The position numbers were made by a program, and so were the translations under genes. Source: Brachypodium distachyon (taxonomy: Eukaryota; Streptophyta; Magnoliopsida; Poales; Poaceae). Taken from it: a DNA stretch of 64,000 nucleotides. The notes under the pieces are model-generated. The model was not told where the DNA came from, searched no databases, and worked only from the letters and a program-made list of their open reading frames with translations. Shown here piece after piece: positions 33,364-43,058 of this stretch (its first letter is position 1; each line of letters opens with the position of its first letter). The stretch is from NCBI RefSeq assembly GCF_000005505.3, contig NC_016134.3, positions 37,200,150 to 37,264,149 on the forward strand, written 5' to 3'.

Positions 33364-35713
33364 TTCTCTCCACCAAGGAACGATTACGGGGTGCATGCGC
33401 CGGCGGTTAATTAATTATTAGTGGCCTGGTACGTTCGTGCAGATCGATCGAGAAGATTTAATTCTTTTTTCCCTAGTTCGTGAATTTGTTTAGCTCAGTG
33501 GAGACGGATCGATCGATGGAGATTCTTTTTTCTTCGGTGCCCATTTTTGCAGTCCTTTCTCTCTCGTCGCTGCAGCAGCGCACATCCGTACGTGCAGCTT
33601 CTCTGATGTCTCATCGCTTTAGATTGCTTTGTAAGAAAACAAAGGGGGAATAAATGGAACAAACCTTGGGGCAACAGGGCATGAAAAGGAAAGAGATCGT
33701 GTCATTTTGTTTTAATCTTTCTAAAGCGTAATTTCCTGCCATTCTTAATGTTCTTCTAGTTTCTGGTTGATTGGAATGGACAGCTTATGTCTGTACCTGC
33801 ACGGCTAGCTGCACTAATGTTCTGTTGTGTCTGTCTGTCCATTCAAACGAAAAGTTATCTTTTCTCCTTTCGGGACGAATTGTCTCTATCCTCGAAATGC
33901 TACTCAGGTTTTGCTACTTTAGCTGACAGTTATCCATATCCTTCGCTTTTTGCTGTAGCAGCAGCGGTAGATGACAACATTTACTCCCGATCTACAGATT
34001 GCCCAAAATGTTTTGCTTCGGAAATGCGATGCAAGGCTAACGAATGCATGTCTGCCTCCTTCCATAGAGCTTGCCTGTATGATTTTTTAAGTGCAAATTA
34101 TCCATGCATTTTTTCAGCTACCCAGTTGACTATTTCTGCACTTTTTAACCGTTCTCGACGTCCCAACAATTGCAGCTAAATGAATCTAGCAAGAACAAAT
34201 ACGTTCCATTTTTATTTCGTACGGAAATTGCCCGTGCAGTGATGTGTCTACAAGTCTGAATGGGCATTAAGGCAAGCAGTAGAAGTATCAGTCCATGCAC
34301 ATCGTTTATGCGTGAATGAATGCGACCTGTGAATCGACCATTCCTTGTACGACCCATTTCCTGGATTTATGCACCTGTATATACTGCTTGTTTTGTTTCC
34401 TGACGATTTTTTTTGTCACCACCATACAAAAACAAGGAATCTCTAGCTTGCTCCAACACATTCTCGGCACGAGTCTAACTAACAAATGTGTTTGGATGGT
34501 ATGCGAAGTGTACTTTCCTAGTTTTTTCTTTTTGGCATAATCAAAATTTTCGAGTTTACATTTCTAGTCTATGTTTCTTGCCAACTCATGGGCAACCAAT
34601 CTCTCCTAAATTTTTGCCTAGCCAAAGTATTTTGCATGGCAAGGTGCGGATTAAACACACCCAAAATGCGCAAGGCTTCGTTGAGTTGCATGATTCCAAG
34701 GTTGGAGAAAGGAAAAGTTACAACATCGTGATGGCATATCTTCTTAAACCACGTAGATTTTGAAACATACGAATTAACACTAAAGTGTTTGTTTGTTTAC
34801 TCCAAGGGAAAAAACATGAACTCTTAAGCCATACAATTTTTGGGAAGTACTTCTATGCTTTCTGGAAAAATAGTTTGCACGAACTTTAAAGCAAATAAGT
34901 GGCTGTGATTAGGGTTGAGTTTGGGATCGAGGTGGTTTTTTGATACATCCAGATTTTTCAACCAGTGTTTGCCTATTTCTCATATTTCCAAAAAGTTAAA
35001 CTCTATGCACAATAGTTTTTTCTTTAAAAAGGAACCAAAAAAGCATAGATTCCCACCTACATATCACACAACTTTCAGGATTCTAGGCACCTCCGTACAT
35101 TTTTTTGCTCACTTTCCCACGAAACAGAGTAGCTCTCTTCTTAATGGAGCTACAAGAGCCTCCAACCGTCTGGAAGAGATTTGAAAACCTAGAGGATTGA
35201 AATTCGTAACTTCGTGGCATTTGTCAATAATAAAGGTATCATTTGTTTGCACGGGATTTGGGAAACACAAAAATAATAAAAATGCAGGAATTAAATGGCT
35301 TGTCATAGCTACAATGGCTGAATCCAATTTTCAAATAAAGAGAGAGAATCTCTATTAAAAATAATGTGCACAACAATCCCTGCTTCGTTAGCTAAGTTTT
35401 TTCCTAAAAAAAATTGAGTCAATTATGTTCATTCTGACCGTAGAGTTTGAGTGGAGTCCAAGTTATTAAATTACTTGATACTTGTTCGTTATTATTTCCT
35501 TTTGTGTCATTTAACTTCATATTTAAATTGCTATAAAGACTTACTATCTCTCTTCATCCGGGTTTATAAGTCATGCATGTGTTTCTAGATCGCCAATTTA
35601 ACTAACGAATATGTTACTGTATATGATAAAAAAATATCATTAAAAAGTTCTTCAGATTACACTACGTCACTGTAGATTACCGGATGCATTTCAAAGTGCG
35701 TCAATTTGGATTC

Positions 35714-35792
35714 AAAGTGCGTCAAATTTGTATTTGTGACATTTTAAAAGTGTTACATATACTCATGTTGGCAAAAATATTTGACGCACTTT
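35714..35792. repeat. Perfect 14-bp inverted repeat, 51-bp loop
   Basis: aaagtgcgtcaaat (35714-35727) is the exact reverse complement of atttgacgcacttt (35779-35792). A third partial copy, caaagtgcgtcaa, lies just upstream near 35692. It may be part of a decayed foldback or CACTA-like terminus (cactacgtcactgtag at about 35659). Confidence 0.6.
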
Positions 35793-36023
35793 TATTGGCA
35801 AAAACTGTGGTTGAAGTGCTAAAAATGCAGTTAAAAATCAAAATCAACTACGTTTGAATAAAGTGTGGCTAACATAGTGCGGACAAATGTTTACCATGAG
35901 ATAGTGTACGAATCTAATGGTATACTAGCTTTTGTGCAATATGATATATATTTTTTACATTCACATTCGTCCACATCATCATGCAAAGACATTTTTTGTG
36001 TGCATTCTCCTTTGTTCACATCT

Positions 36024-36068
36024 TCATCCGAGACATCTTTTTTTTTTGGAAATCATCCGAGACATCTT
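36024..36068 (-). repeat. Micro-insertion with perfect 16-bp flanking repeats
   Basis: tcatccgagacatctt occurs at 36024-36039 and 36053-36068, flanking only ttttttttggaaa (13 bases). Read on the minus strand this is TTTCC plus poly(A). Confidence 0.8.
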
Positions 36069-37094
36069 AACTAATGCATATAAGAGTCAGGAGTGCTTGC
36101 AAGCATGTGGGTATTACGGTGAATTCATGCAAACGTTTTCTCGGAGACATTCATGCATAACTTCTTACTGGGCAGCCCAGGTAGGTGGGCGTGTTATCCT
36201 GTGTTTCCCTTGAACAGGCCAAAAATTGGGCCAGTTGTTCTCAGCCCATATTAATCAAGGGCCTACTTTCAAAGTATATTTTTTCGGGAGAAAGATGGTC
36301 TGGCCTTCTTTCTGTCTCTTTTTTTCTCTCACGTTTTATCCCTTTTTTAAATTATTTTCTTTGAGACAAAACAGCACCTGTACTGACCACCACACGGCAG
36401 ATTCTACCTAAAAAATGTCACCTGCTAAACATTTTTCGAAAAATAAAAAGAAACCAGCACCTGCTGCTGACCCGATCGGATCAAGCCGGAACAAAGAGAA
36501 GTGTAGTGAGATGGGATGATATATATACATGCCGCACGTGATCGCCCCCAGGGTAGGACACTCAATGGTCTGTCTCCACAAGAGCTCCGTACGTTTGCCC
36601 TTAATTATACATACTGCACCGCACGGTGTGACCGTCCTAGATCTTGTTGTCTTTTGCCGTGGACTGTGGTTAATTACCACATACGCAAAAACCACTACAG
36701 TACATACCTCACCTGCCGTGTTATCTTTAACCTTCAACGACGCAGAGGCTGCAGATCCTGCTCGAGCCACAGGGAACAGCGGGCTCAAAGAAAATTTTGT
36801 GTGCACAACTAGAGATCCACTCGACACTTGACAGCACGCACCAGCCAGCACAGCCCGCAGGCCCACAACGGTCCTGTCGCTGGCCTGTGGGTCCAGCGGG
36901 ACGGGCGCGCTTTACTTAGCAACGACGGACGGTGCTCGGGCTAAGCAAAGCGGTTCGCGTCGTGCTCGTCCTCCGGTTGCGGAGCCGGCCCCATGTGCTT
37001 CCACGCCGTGTCAAGCCGCGCAGCGGCACGCCTTCCCTGCCTGGACGGCTGCTCCGATTGGCCGATGCGCTCGCCACGTGTCGCCTCATTTCCT

Positions 37095-37104
37095 CTATAA
37101 ATAA
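37095..37104 (+). promoter_or_regulatory. TATA box of the small membrane-protein gene
   Basis: ctataaataa lies about 150 bp upstream of the ATG at 37244, in a GC-rich promoter, at the distance expected for a plant TATA box with a leader of about 115 bases. Confidence 0.65.
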
Positions 37105-37243
37105 GCCCGACTCGTCTAGTCTCCAGCTCCCCATTCAACCCCCAAGTTATTTTGCTCCTATCAGAACCCCAGAAACCAGCTGCAAATCGATCCCCAGAGA
37201 GAGTTCCATCGATCAAGCAGAAGCCGAGGTCACGGATCGATCG

Positions 37244-37669
37244 ATGGGGAACTCGTACAGCAACAGCGGCGCGTCGTCGGGGCATCCGCATCACCACCTG
37301 CAGGCGCCGGAGCTGCCGCTGCACCTGTGCTTCTTCCTGCTGGTGCTGCTCGCGTTCCTGGGCTTCTCCTGGTACGCGAGCTACGAGGCGGCGGCGGAGA
37401 CCTTCGCCGACCAGGGCCGGCTCCTGCTCATCGTGTCGCCGCTGGCGCTGCTCGTCGCCGTGCGGCTGCTGTCGTCGTCGGCCGGGGGCGGCGAAGGGGG
37501 GAGCTACGGCGGGCGCGTGGACCAGCTGATGTCGTCGCTGTCGATGCCCGAGAGGGACTCCATCCACCGCGCGGGGGGATCGCCGTGGGGCGTTGGGCTC
37601 CTGCTCGTGCTGCTCCTCGTCATGGTCTCGTACCAGTCAAACTTCCGCGAGAAGTGGTTCGCGCTCTAA
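37244..37669 (+). CDS. Small membrane protein (141 residues), unknown function
   Basis: I start at the ATG at 37244, in context cgatcgATGGGG. The frame is open further upstream, but that part lies in the promoter and leader. There is a Ser/Gly/His-rich head and a first hydrophobic segment at about residues 25-45 (LCFFLLVLLAFLGFSW). A second follows at 57-75 (LLLIVSPLALLVAVRLL), then a glycine-rich loop ending in MPERDSIHRAGGSPWG, and a third at 112-130 before YQSNFREKWFAL. Short plant proteins with this MPERDSIHRAGGSPWGVG-type motif are known only as uncharacterised membrane proteins. Intronless and GC-rich, with a convincing TATA box. Confidence 0.8.
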   Translation: MGNSYSNSGASSGHPHHHLQAPELPLHLCFFLLVLLAFLGFSWYASYEAAAETFADQGRLLLIVSPLALLVAVRLLSSSAGGGEGGSYGGRVDQLMSSLSMPERDSIHRAGGSPWGVGLLLVLLLVMVSYQSNFREKWFAL

Positions 37670-37852
37670 CTTGTATTCGGCGAGTGATGGAATGAAATCG
37701 ATCGATCGGAAGAATCAGGATGCCGCAGAGCACGAAATCGTGTAAAGATTTAATTCGCTCACTGGAATGAAAATGCGAATAATACTGTCGTACCGCGCGT
37801 CCTTTCCTGCATTGCAATTACTCGTTTCTAAATATAACAATTGACTATCTTA

Positions 37853-37970
37853 TACTCTCTCCGTCCTCCGTATCAAGTGTCTCAAATTTGTTAAAATATG
37901 GATGTATCTATGTCTAGAAAGCGTTTAGATACATGTAATATCTCGACACTTAATATGGGACGGAGGGAGT
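37853..37970. mobile_element. Short Stowaway-like MITE (118 bp)
   Basis: tactctctccgtcctccgta at the left pairs with tatgggacggagggagt at the right. Inner inverted words ATGTATCTATGTCTAGAAAG and GCGTTTAGATACATG fit the same family as 20006-20110. Confidence 0.85.
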
Positions 37971-40900
37971 GCTGAGTAAAACCTTTTCATGTTTGACCAA
38001 GGCTATAAAAATCTACTAATATTAATAACATCAAATGGTTTTATACTGTATATATAAATAACGATAGATTTGATAAAAATAATTTAAATCTTTAGTATCA
38101 ATTGATTTTTAAGACAAAAGTAGAACTCTTATATTTAGAAACGAGGTAATACCATGTATGCATGTTGTTGCATCTCTTTGCAAGAGGTTGTGGTATGCAT
38201 GCATCTTCAAGAAGAATGAACTATGCAAATTCTGGGGATGGTCATTTCTACTTTGTTGAATCAGACCCAAAATAGTACAATTTGTTTTTTTTTAGATTTT
38301 GTTACATTTAAGTTCTTTGATTTTTAGTTAAAGCTAATTTGATTGTTTAACCATTGGATCTAAATCGTGTTTTAAGAATCGAGACAAACGATAAAGAGGC
38401 GGGAGTACAGATGCCATCCCATACTGATTGGACGGCTCCGGTAATTGCGATTTAGTCATTTTTGCTTTAAAACATGCTTTATAAAAGGGCCCAGGTCGAC
38501 CAAAACCTACGACTGGGCTGAAAACCCAACATCACAAAATGGAAAAACATACTAAAAAAAACTGTCGGTAGCGTCAAAGCCAAGCAGGCCGGCCCAAAAC
38601 CTGTCACGGACGGCCCAAAACTCAACCCGGAAAATTCAGAGCTGGAGCTGGCCGCCTGAACGTTTCTCAGCCTCCAAATTTTGGCTTGTGTATCTGGTAT
38701 TCAGAGCCCAGAGCCAGATTTTGGGATTTCGAGGCCTCCAAAAGGGCCCTAAGGTTCGGCCTTCTACATGGGGGTTGAATTTGATTGAAGTTACCTGTGG
38801 ATTTATACGGACCTAAAAAAAAAGTGGATTTATACGGTCCATTTAATAATTTTGCTGGGCAGCCCATTTACTACGTGTAGAGGTGAAATGAAACATCAGG
38901 CCTATTGTGGCAAAAGAAAAGGAATGAAATTTCAAGCAAAATCAATTTGTTAAAGTTGCCATAATTAACTTCAAATAAAGGAAAGTAAAAGTTTCGACGA
39001 AAGATGCAATGCAAAAGCTCCCCCAGGTAAAGATGAAAGTCTGCACGCTCAAAAAAAGTGTGGTTTTTTGGGGACTCAAAATCAGATTCTCAGCGGCGCA
39101 TGTGTGTAGAGAGTAGGTACTACTAGTCGACGTAGATGCTGAACGCATGGAGGAAAATTCCTTTGAAGCAAAGCATCATGTGTTTTCTTCAGCAAAAGAT
39201 GGCACAAAAGTTAGAGAGAAAAAAAGGCATCCTAGGTTTTGTATTCTATCTACGCACGGCTGCAACGATGTCATCTTTAAACAAATATAGAACGACAATT
39301 TCGTGATGTAATGGATTGTTGTTTTTTTAGAAGATCTATGGATGAAATTTCTTTTCTCATTTTTATGAGTGGCAGTTCATTTTCCCACATTCTAGAGTAT
39401 GTGAATCAGTGAATGCTCCGTAGATATATCTTCATTTGGATGATGAAGTTTAAAGGAAACATCATCTGAAAACGAAAAGATACAAGCGAATCATTACGAT
39501 TTGCAATTTTACAGGACACACGTAAAGCTCTTGTTCATTGACATGGCATGTCAAGCGAGGAGATTTCCGGCCCATGTCGCGAAAGAGAGAAAGGGAGGCC
39601 GCACGCACTTGCATGCGCGGGAAAGGCCCGGCCGCGCCCCCGCAATGATGGGTCTTCGTTTTGGCATATATTCCCTCCCCGGCAAAAGGCGTCCGACTCC
39701 CGAACACTCGCTCCATCAGCTCAAACGAGCTACTACTACAAAGGACAATTAGGGCCTTTGATCCCACAACCTTTGGCAAAACTAAACTAATCTGCCATGG
39801 CTGCTTTGGCGAAAGAGAGGGGACGCCATGAACACCTAATAACAAACTTGACCTTTTGTCTTTTGTTTGGACGGGAGAATCCAATGATGCTTCGTGTGAG
39901 ATTGCTCGATTCCCATGTGACGTCCACATGTAGAAAGCAGTACTAGCGATACTCAAGTGTGCATTGGTACGTACAAATCGTGCATAAATAATGGCCAGGA
40001 TTAAATGGATTAGATCAGCAATTCCCACTCCTAACACTTCATAACATCATCAGTTCATCGTGTTCAACTTGAGACCAGAGTAGCCAGTATCAGCGACACT
40101 CGGTCACTGACAGCGAACAACTGATTGTGGGGTGTCAGCAATGCAGGGGAACATTCTATGCGTAATGCGGTAGCTGGACTCTCCTCCGTGCAAACGCGGC
40201 AGGCCCACTTTTCTGGGCAGCACGGCTGGCCGGCCGGCGCCACCACGCCGTCCTTCCCGGCGCCCGAGACGCCCATCGCCAAAGATGACAAAGGAACAAA
40301 AGAACGTGTAGAAAAAGAGGAGCTGCACGCACCCTTCTCGCTCCATCTTCCCGACGCTTTCCAAAGGTCTTTTTGCCTGGGCTGGGCCTTTCTCCTTCCC
40401 CTACAGGCTACAGCTGAGCCACTGAAGAAATATTCTTCCATTCTTTGGAATGGATACGCGTACGGTGTATGTATCCATTCCGGAATGTTATACGAAAATT
40501 AGGAAGACGAGATATCATCAATTTCTTCCATGGTTCAGCGACTGGAATTGTTGGCTAGTCTGGTGATTCTTAACATCACCGATTGTTGTTGTTGTCTGTT
40601 CTGTTTGAGATCGCTGAATCAAGAAATTGTTGCCGAAGGCCTGAAAAAATGGATGGAACCATGGAAATAAGTTTTGAGCTATAACTGTATGTATTTTCTT
40701 CTCAAATTCATGACTAAGAATGCCTATAGAACCCCCCCCCCCCCCCCCCCCGCAAGAAAAGGCATGCCTTGAAAAAAAGCCTTCACATAACATATCCGAG
40801 AAAGTGCATATATTTTTTTGAGAAAGAAAGTGAACAATTTTAGTTACAAGTGTCATGATTGGCACTGCTGTGATTGTCAAATACTTACTACATATTCTTA

Positions 40901-41034
40901 CCCATCATATCGACCTTTCGTGCATGCATACACACGCTAAGCTGTCACCCCAAAGCAGATTTTGCTCAGTCCAGGCTAAAAAAACAGTTTGTAGCACTGC
41001 ACACCTTCTTTTCAATCATCCTCGGCTCCTCTGA
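37971..41034. other. Intergenic
   Basis: No supported gene. A 191-codon antisense frame at 39462-40037 lacks an ATG at its start and any likeness. A C20 run lies at 40732-40751. Confidence 0.4.
38797..38837 (+). repeat. Micro-insertion with perfect 14-bp flanking repeats
   Basis: gtggatttatacgg occurs at 38797-38810 and 38824-38837, flanking acctaaaaaaaaa (13 bases). Confidence 0.8.
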
Positions 41035-41040
41035 TCCTCT

Positions 41041-41047
41041 CTTTATA
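41041..41047 (+). promoter_or_regulatory. Probable TATA element of the AAA-ATPase gene
   Basis: tttatat in cctctctttatatctgacgc, about 155 bp before the ATG at 41200. It is the only AT-rich TATA-like word at a reasonable distance. Confidence 0.5.
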
Positions 41048-41199
41048 TCTGACGCCCCCTTCACCTTCATGCAACTGCAAGCCAAGCCAAACCATAAGCT
41101 ACACCACACTGTCATTAGCACGTCAAAAACCACCACAAAACCCCAAGAGCAGAAGCAAAGCCGAGCTCGATCAGAGCTCGCTCCAGTCTTCCGACAGCA

Positions 41200-42786
41200 A
41201 TGGAGTTCCTGTCGCAGATGTGGTCGCTCCTGGGCCTGCTGACCATCCTGCAGAACGTCCTCCCCACTCAGCTCCTCTCCCTGCTCCACTCGCTCTGGCA
41301 GTCGCTCCAGGACTCGCTCACGCCCTACTCCTACTTCGACGTCCCGGAGTTCCTCGGCTCCGCCGCCGTGGAGCCCAACGCGCTCTACCGCCACGTCCAG
41401 CTCTACCTCCACCGCTCCCTGCTCCTCTCCTCCTCCCCTCCGCCTCCCCGCCTCACCCTCTCGCTGCCGCGCTCCCTCTCGGGCGTCTCCGGAGTGCCGC
41501 CATCGGCGTCGTCCGTGTCGGTGTCGCTCTCCCCGAACCACTCTGTTCCCGACGCTTTCGGCGGCCACCGCGCCGTGTGGACGCACCACGCCGACACGCT
41601 CCAGGACTCGCTCGAGGAGCGGCGGTCCTTCTCGCTGCGCCTCCCGAAGCGGCACGCGGCGTCCCTCCTCCCGGCGTACCTCGCGCACCTGGCGGCCGCG
41701 GCGGACGCCCTGGAGCGCGCGTCCAGGGCGCGGCGGCTGCATACGAACGGCGCCTCGTGCCCGCGCGGCGGCGGGTCCTCGGCGTCGTGGTCGTCCGTGC
41801 CATTCTGCCACCCGTCCACGTTCGAGACGCTCGCGCTGGACCAGGAACTCAAGGCGCGGCTCCTGGCCGACCTCACGGCGTTCGCCGGAGACGGCGGGAG
41901 GGAGTTCTACCGCCGGACGGGCCGGCCCTGGAAGCGCGGGTACCTGCTCCACGGGCCGCCCGGGTCCGGGAAGTCGTCGCTGATCGCCGCCATGGCGAAC
42001 CACCTCCGCTACGACGTGTTCGACCTCGAGCTCACCCGCGTCACCACCAACGCCGACCTCCGCGCGCTGCTCATCCAGACCACCAACCGCTCGCTCATCG
42101 TCATCGAGGACATCGACTGCTCCCTCCACCTCACGGGCGACCGCTCCAGCAAGAGACGACGGCAGCGCAACAACAAGAGACGCCGTAGTCTCGACGATGA
42201 CTCGTCCGACGACGACTCGGATGACGACGACGGCCGCGGCGGCAGCGACGGCCACAGGGGGAAGGTGACGCTCTCGGGGCTCCTCAACTTCACCGACGGC
42301 CTGTGGTCGTGCTGCGGCGAGGAGCGGATCATCGTGTTCACGACCAACCACGTGGACGGCATCGACCCGGCGCTGCTGCGCCCGGGGAGGATGGACGTGC
42401 ACGTGCGGCTGGGCCCGTGCGGCGCGTACGCCATGCGGGAGCTCGTGGACCGCTACGTCGGCGCCGGCGTCGGCGAGCACGAGACGCTCGACGCGGCGGA
42501 GAAGTGCATCGCGGACGGGGCGGAGATGACGGCGGCTGAGGTGGGGGAAGTTCTGCTGAGGAACAGGGACGAGCCGGAGACGGCGGTATCGGAGCTGGCG
42601 GCCGAGCTCAAGGCGCGGGTGAAAGCGGCCGACGAGCTCCAGTGGGAGGACTCGGCGGCGGAGCTCTCCGACGAGTCGCCCACGAAGAAAGGGAGGAAGG
42701 GGTTCGCCGGGTGGGAGGGCAAGGTTCGGATCTTGGGCCGGCTTAGGAGCCTCACCAAATCGGAGTCGGGCCGGCGAGGCGTGTAG
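41200..42786 (+). CDS. AAA-ATPase, plant ASD/BCS1-like type
   Basis: A 528-residue intronless frame with a clear ATG. An N-terminal hydrophobic stretch (WSLLGLLTILQNVLP) is followed by the AAA-associated (ASD) domain, with PYSYFDVPEFLG as its signature start. Then comes the AAA core: Walker A GPPGSGKSS (252-260), Walker B LIVIEDID (299-306), a VFTTNHVDGIDPALLRPGRMD arm and the C-terminal lid. This is the BCS1-like group of plant AAA proteins, which includes mitochondrial outer-membrane and ER-anchored members induced by stress. Right after Walker B is a charged insert (about 317-345): a Lys/Arg run and then a run of Asp/Ser. A linker of variable length at this place is common in the group, but this one is very polar. 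The location (mitochondria or ER) is inferred from the N-terminal anchor. Confidence 0.93.
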   Translation: MEFLSQMWSLLGLLTILQNVLPTQLLSLLHSLWQSLQDSLTPYSYFDVPEFLGSAAVEPNALYRHVQLYLHRSLLLSSSPPPPRLTLSLPRSLSGVSGVPPSASSVSVSLSPNHSVPDAFGGHRAVWTHHADTLQDSLEERRSFSLRLPKRHAASLLPAYLAHLAAAADALERASRARRLHTNGASCPRGGGSSASWSSVPFCHPSTFETLALDQELKARLLADLTAFAGDGGREFYRRTGRPWKRGYLLHGPPGSGKSSLIAAMANHLRYDVFDLELTRVTTNADLRALLIQTTNRSLIVIEDIDCSLHLTGDRSSKRRRQRNNKRRRSLDDDSSDDDSDDDDGRGGSDGHRGKVTLSGLLNFTDGLWSCCGEERIIVFTTNHVDGIDPALLRPGRMDVHVRLGPCGAYAMRELVDRYVGAGVGEHETLDAAEKCIADGAEMTAAEVGEVLLRNRDEPETAVSELAAELKARVKAADELQWEDSAAELSDESPTKKGRKGFAGWEGKVRILGRLRSLTKSESGRRGV

Positions 42787-43058
42787 TTTGTTTGAGAAAA
42801 TTTCTTTGTTTGACGTGCGATTTAAGGTCACGTCTTTGTTAAAAATCGACATCTTCACAAGTTCGATGTATGGGTTTGATTGATGTTTCCTTGCAAAGCT
42901 CTCTTAGCCGTGATCGGATTGGTCGCTGCTTGAGCGAAGGCATCGCTTCGTGTCCGAGCAATATTCGAACCCGGCGCTGCCCGGCACGGCACCAGACCGA
43001 CAGAAATTAGCCTCCTCCATGTACATATATATGCACCTCCTCGTTCGTCCTCTTAACT
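42787..43058 (+). promoter_or_regulatory. Short intergenic gap: 3' end of AAA gene and promoter of the kinase
   Basis: Only 272 bp separate the AAA-ATPase stop from the kinase ATG. catatatatgc (43023-43033) lies about 30 bp before that ATG and could be a TATA box only if the leader is almost absent. Otherwise the kinase promoter must overlap the 3' UTR or coding end of the AAA gene, or the true start lies further downstream. Confidence 0.4.

Larger units (their letters stand above)
33364..36930. other. Intergenic, 3' flank of the zinc-finger gene and AT-rich spacer
   Basis: The first few hundred bases are probably 3' UTR. A 130-codon frame at 33787-34179 has an ATG but no likeness and no codon bias, so I do not call it. 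At 35547-35570 one Stowaway-like end (tctcttcatccgggtttata) lacks its partner. Confidence 0.4.

Noticed and set aside
33787..34179. 130-codon plus-strand frame with an ATG and many Cys
   Set aside because: No signal peptide or cysteine pattern I can name; composition like the surrounding non-coding DNA.
39462..40037. 191-codon minus-strand frame
   Set aside because: It begins at GTG, has no likeness, no codon bias and no promoter context.
40732..40751. C20 run (and C14 at 31253)
   Set aside because: Simple homopolymers, likely variable in sequencing; no biological claim is made.
40966..42858. 630-codon open frame opposite the AAA-ATPase gene
   Set aside because: Long only because GC-rich codons avoid stops on both strands; the plus strand has all AAA motifs.
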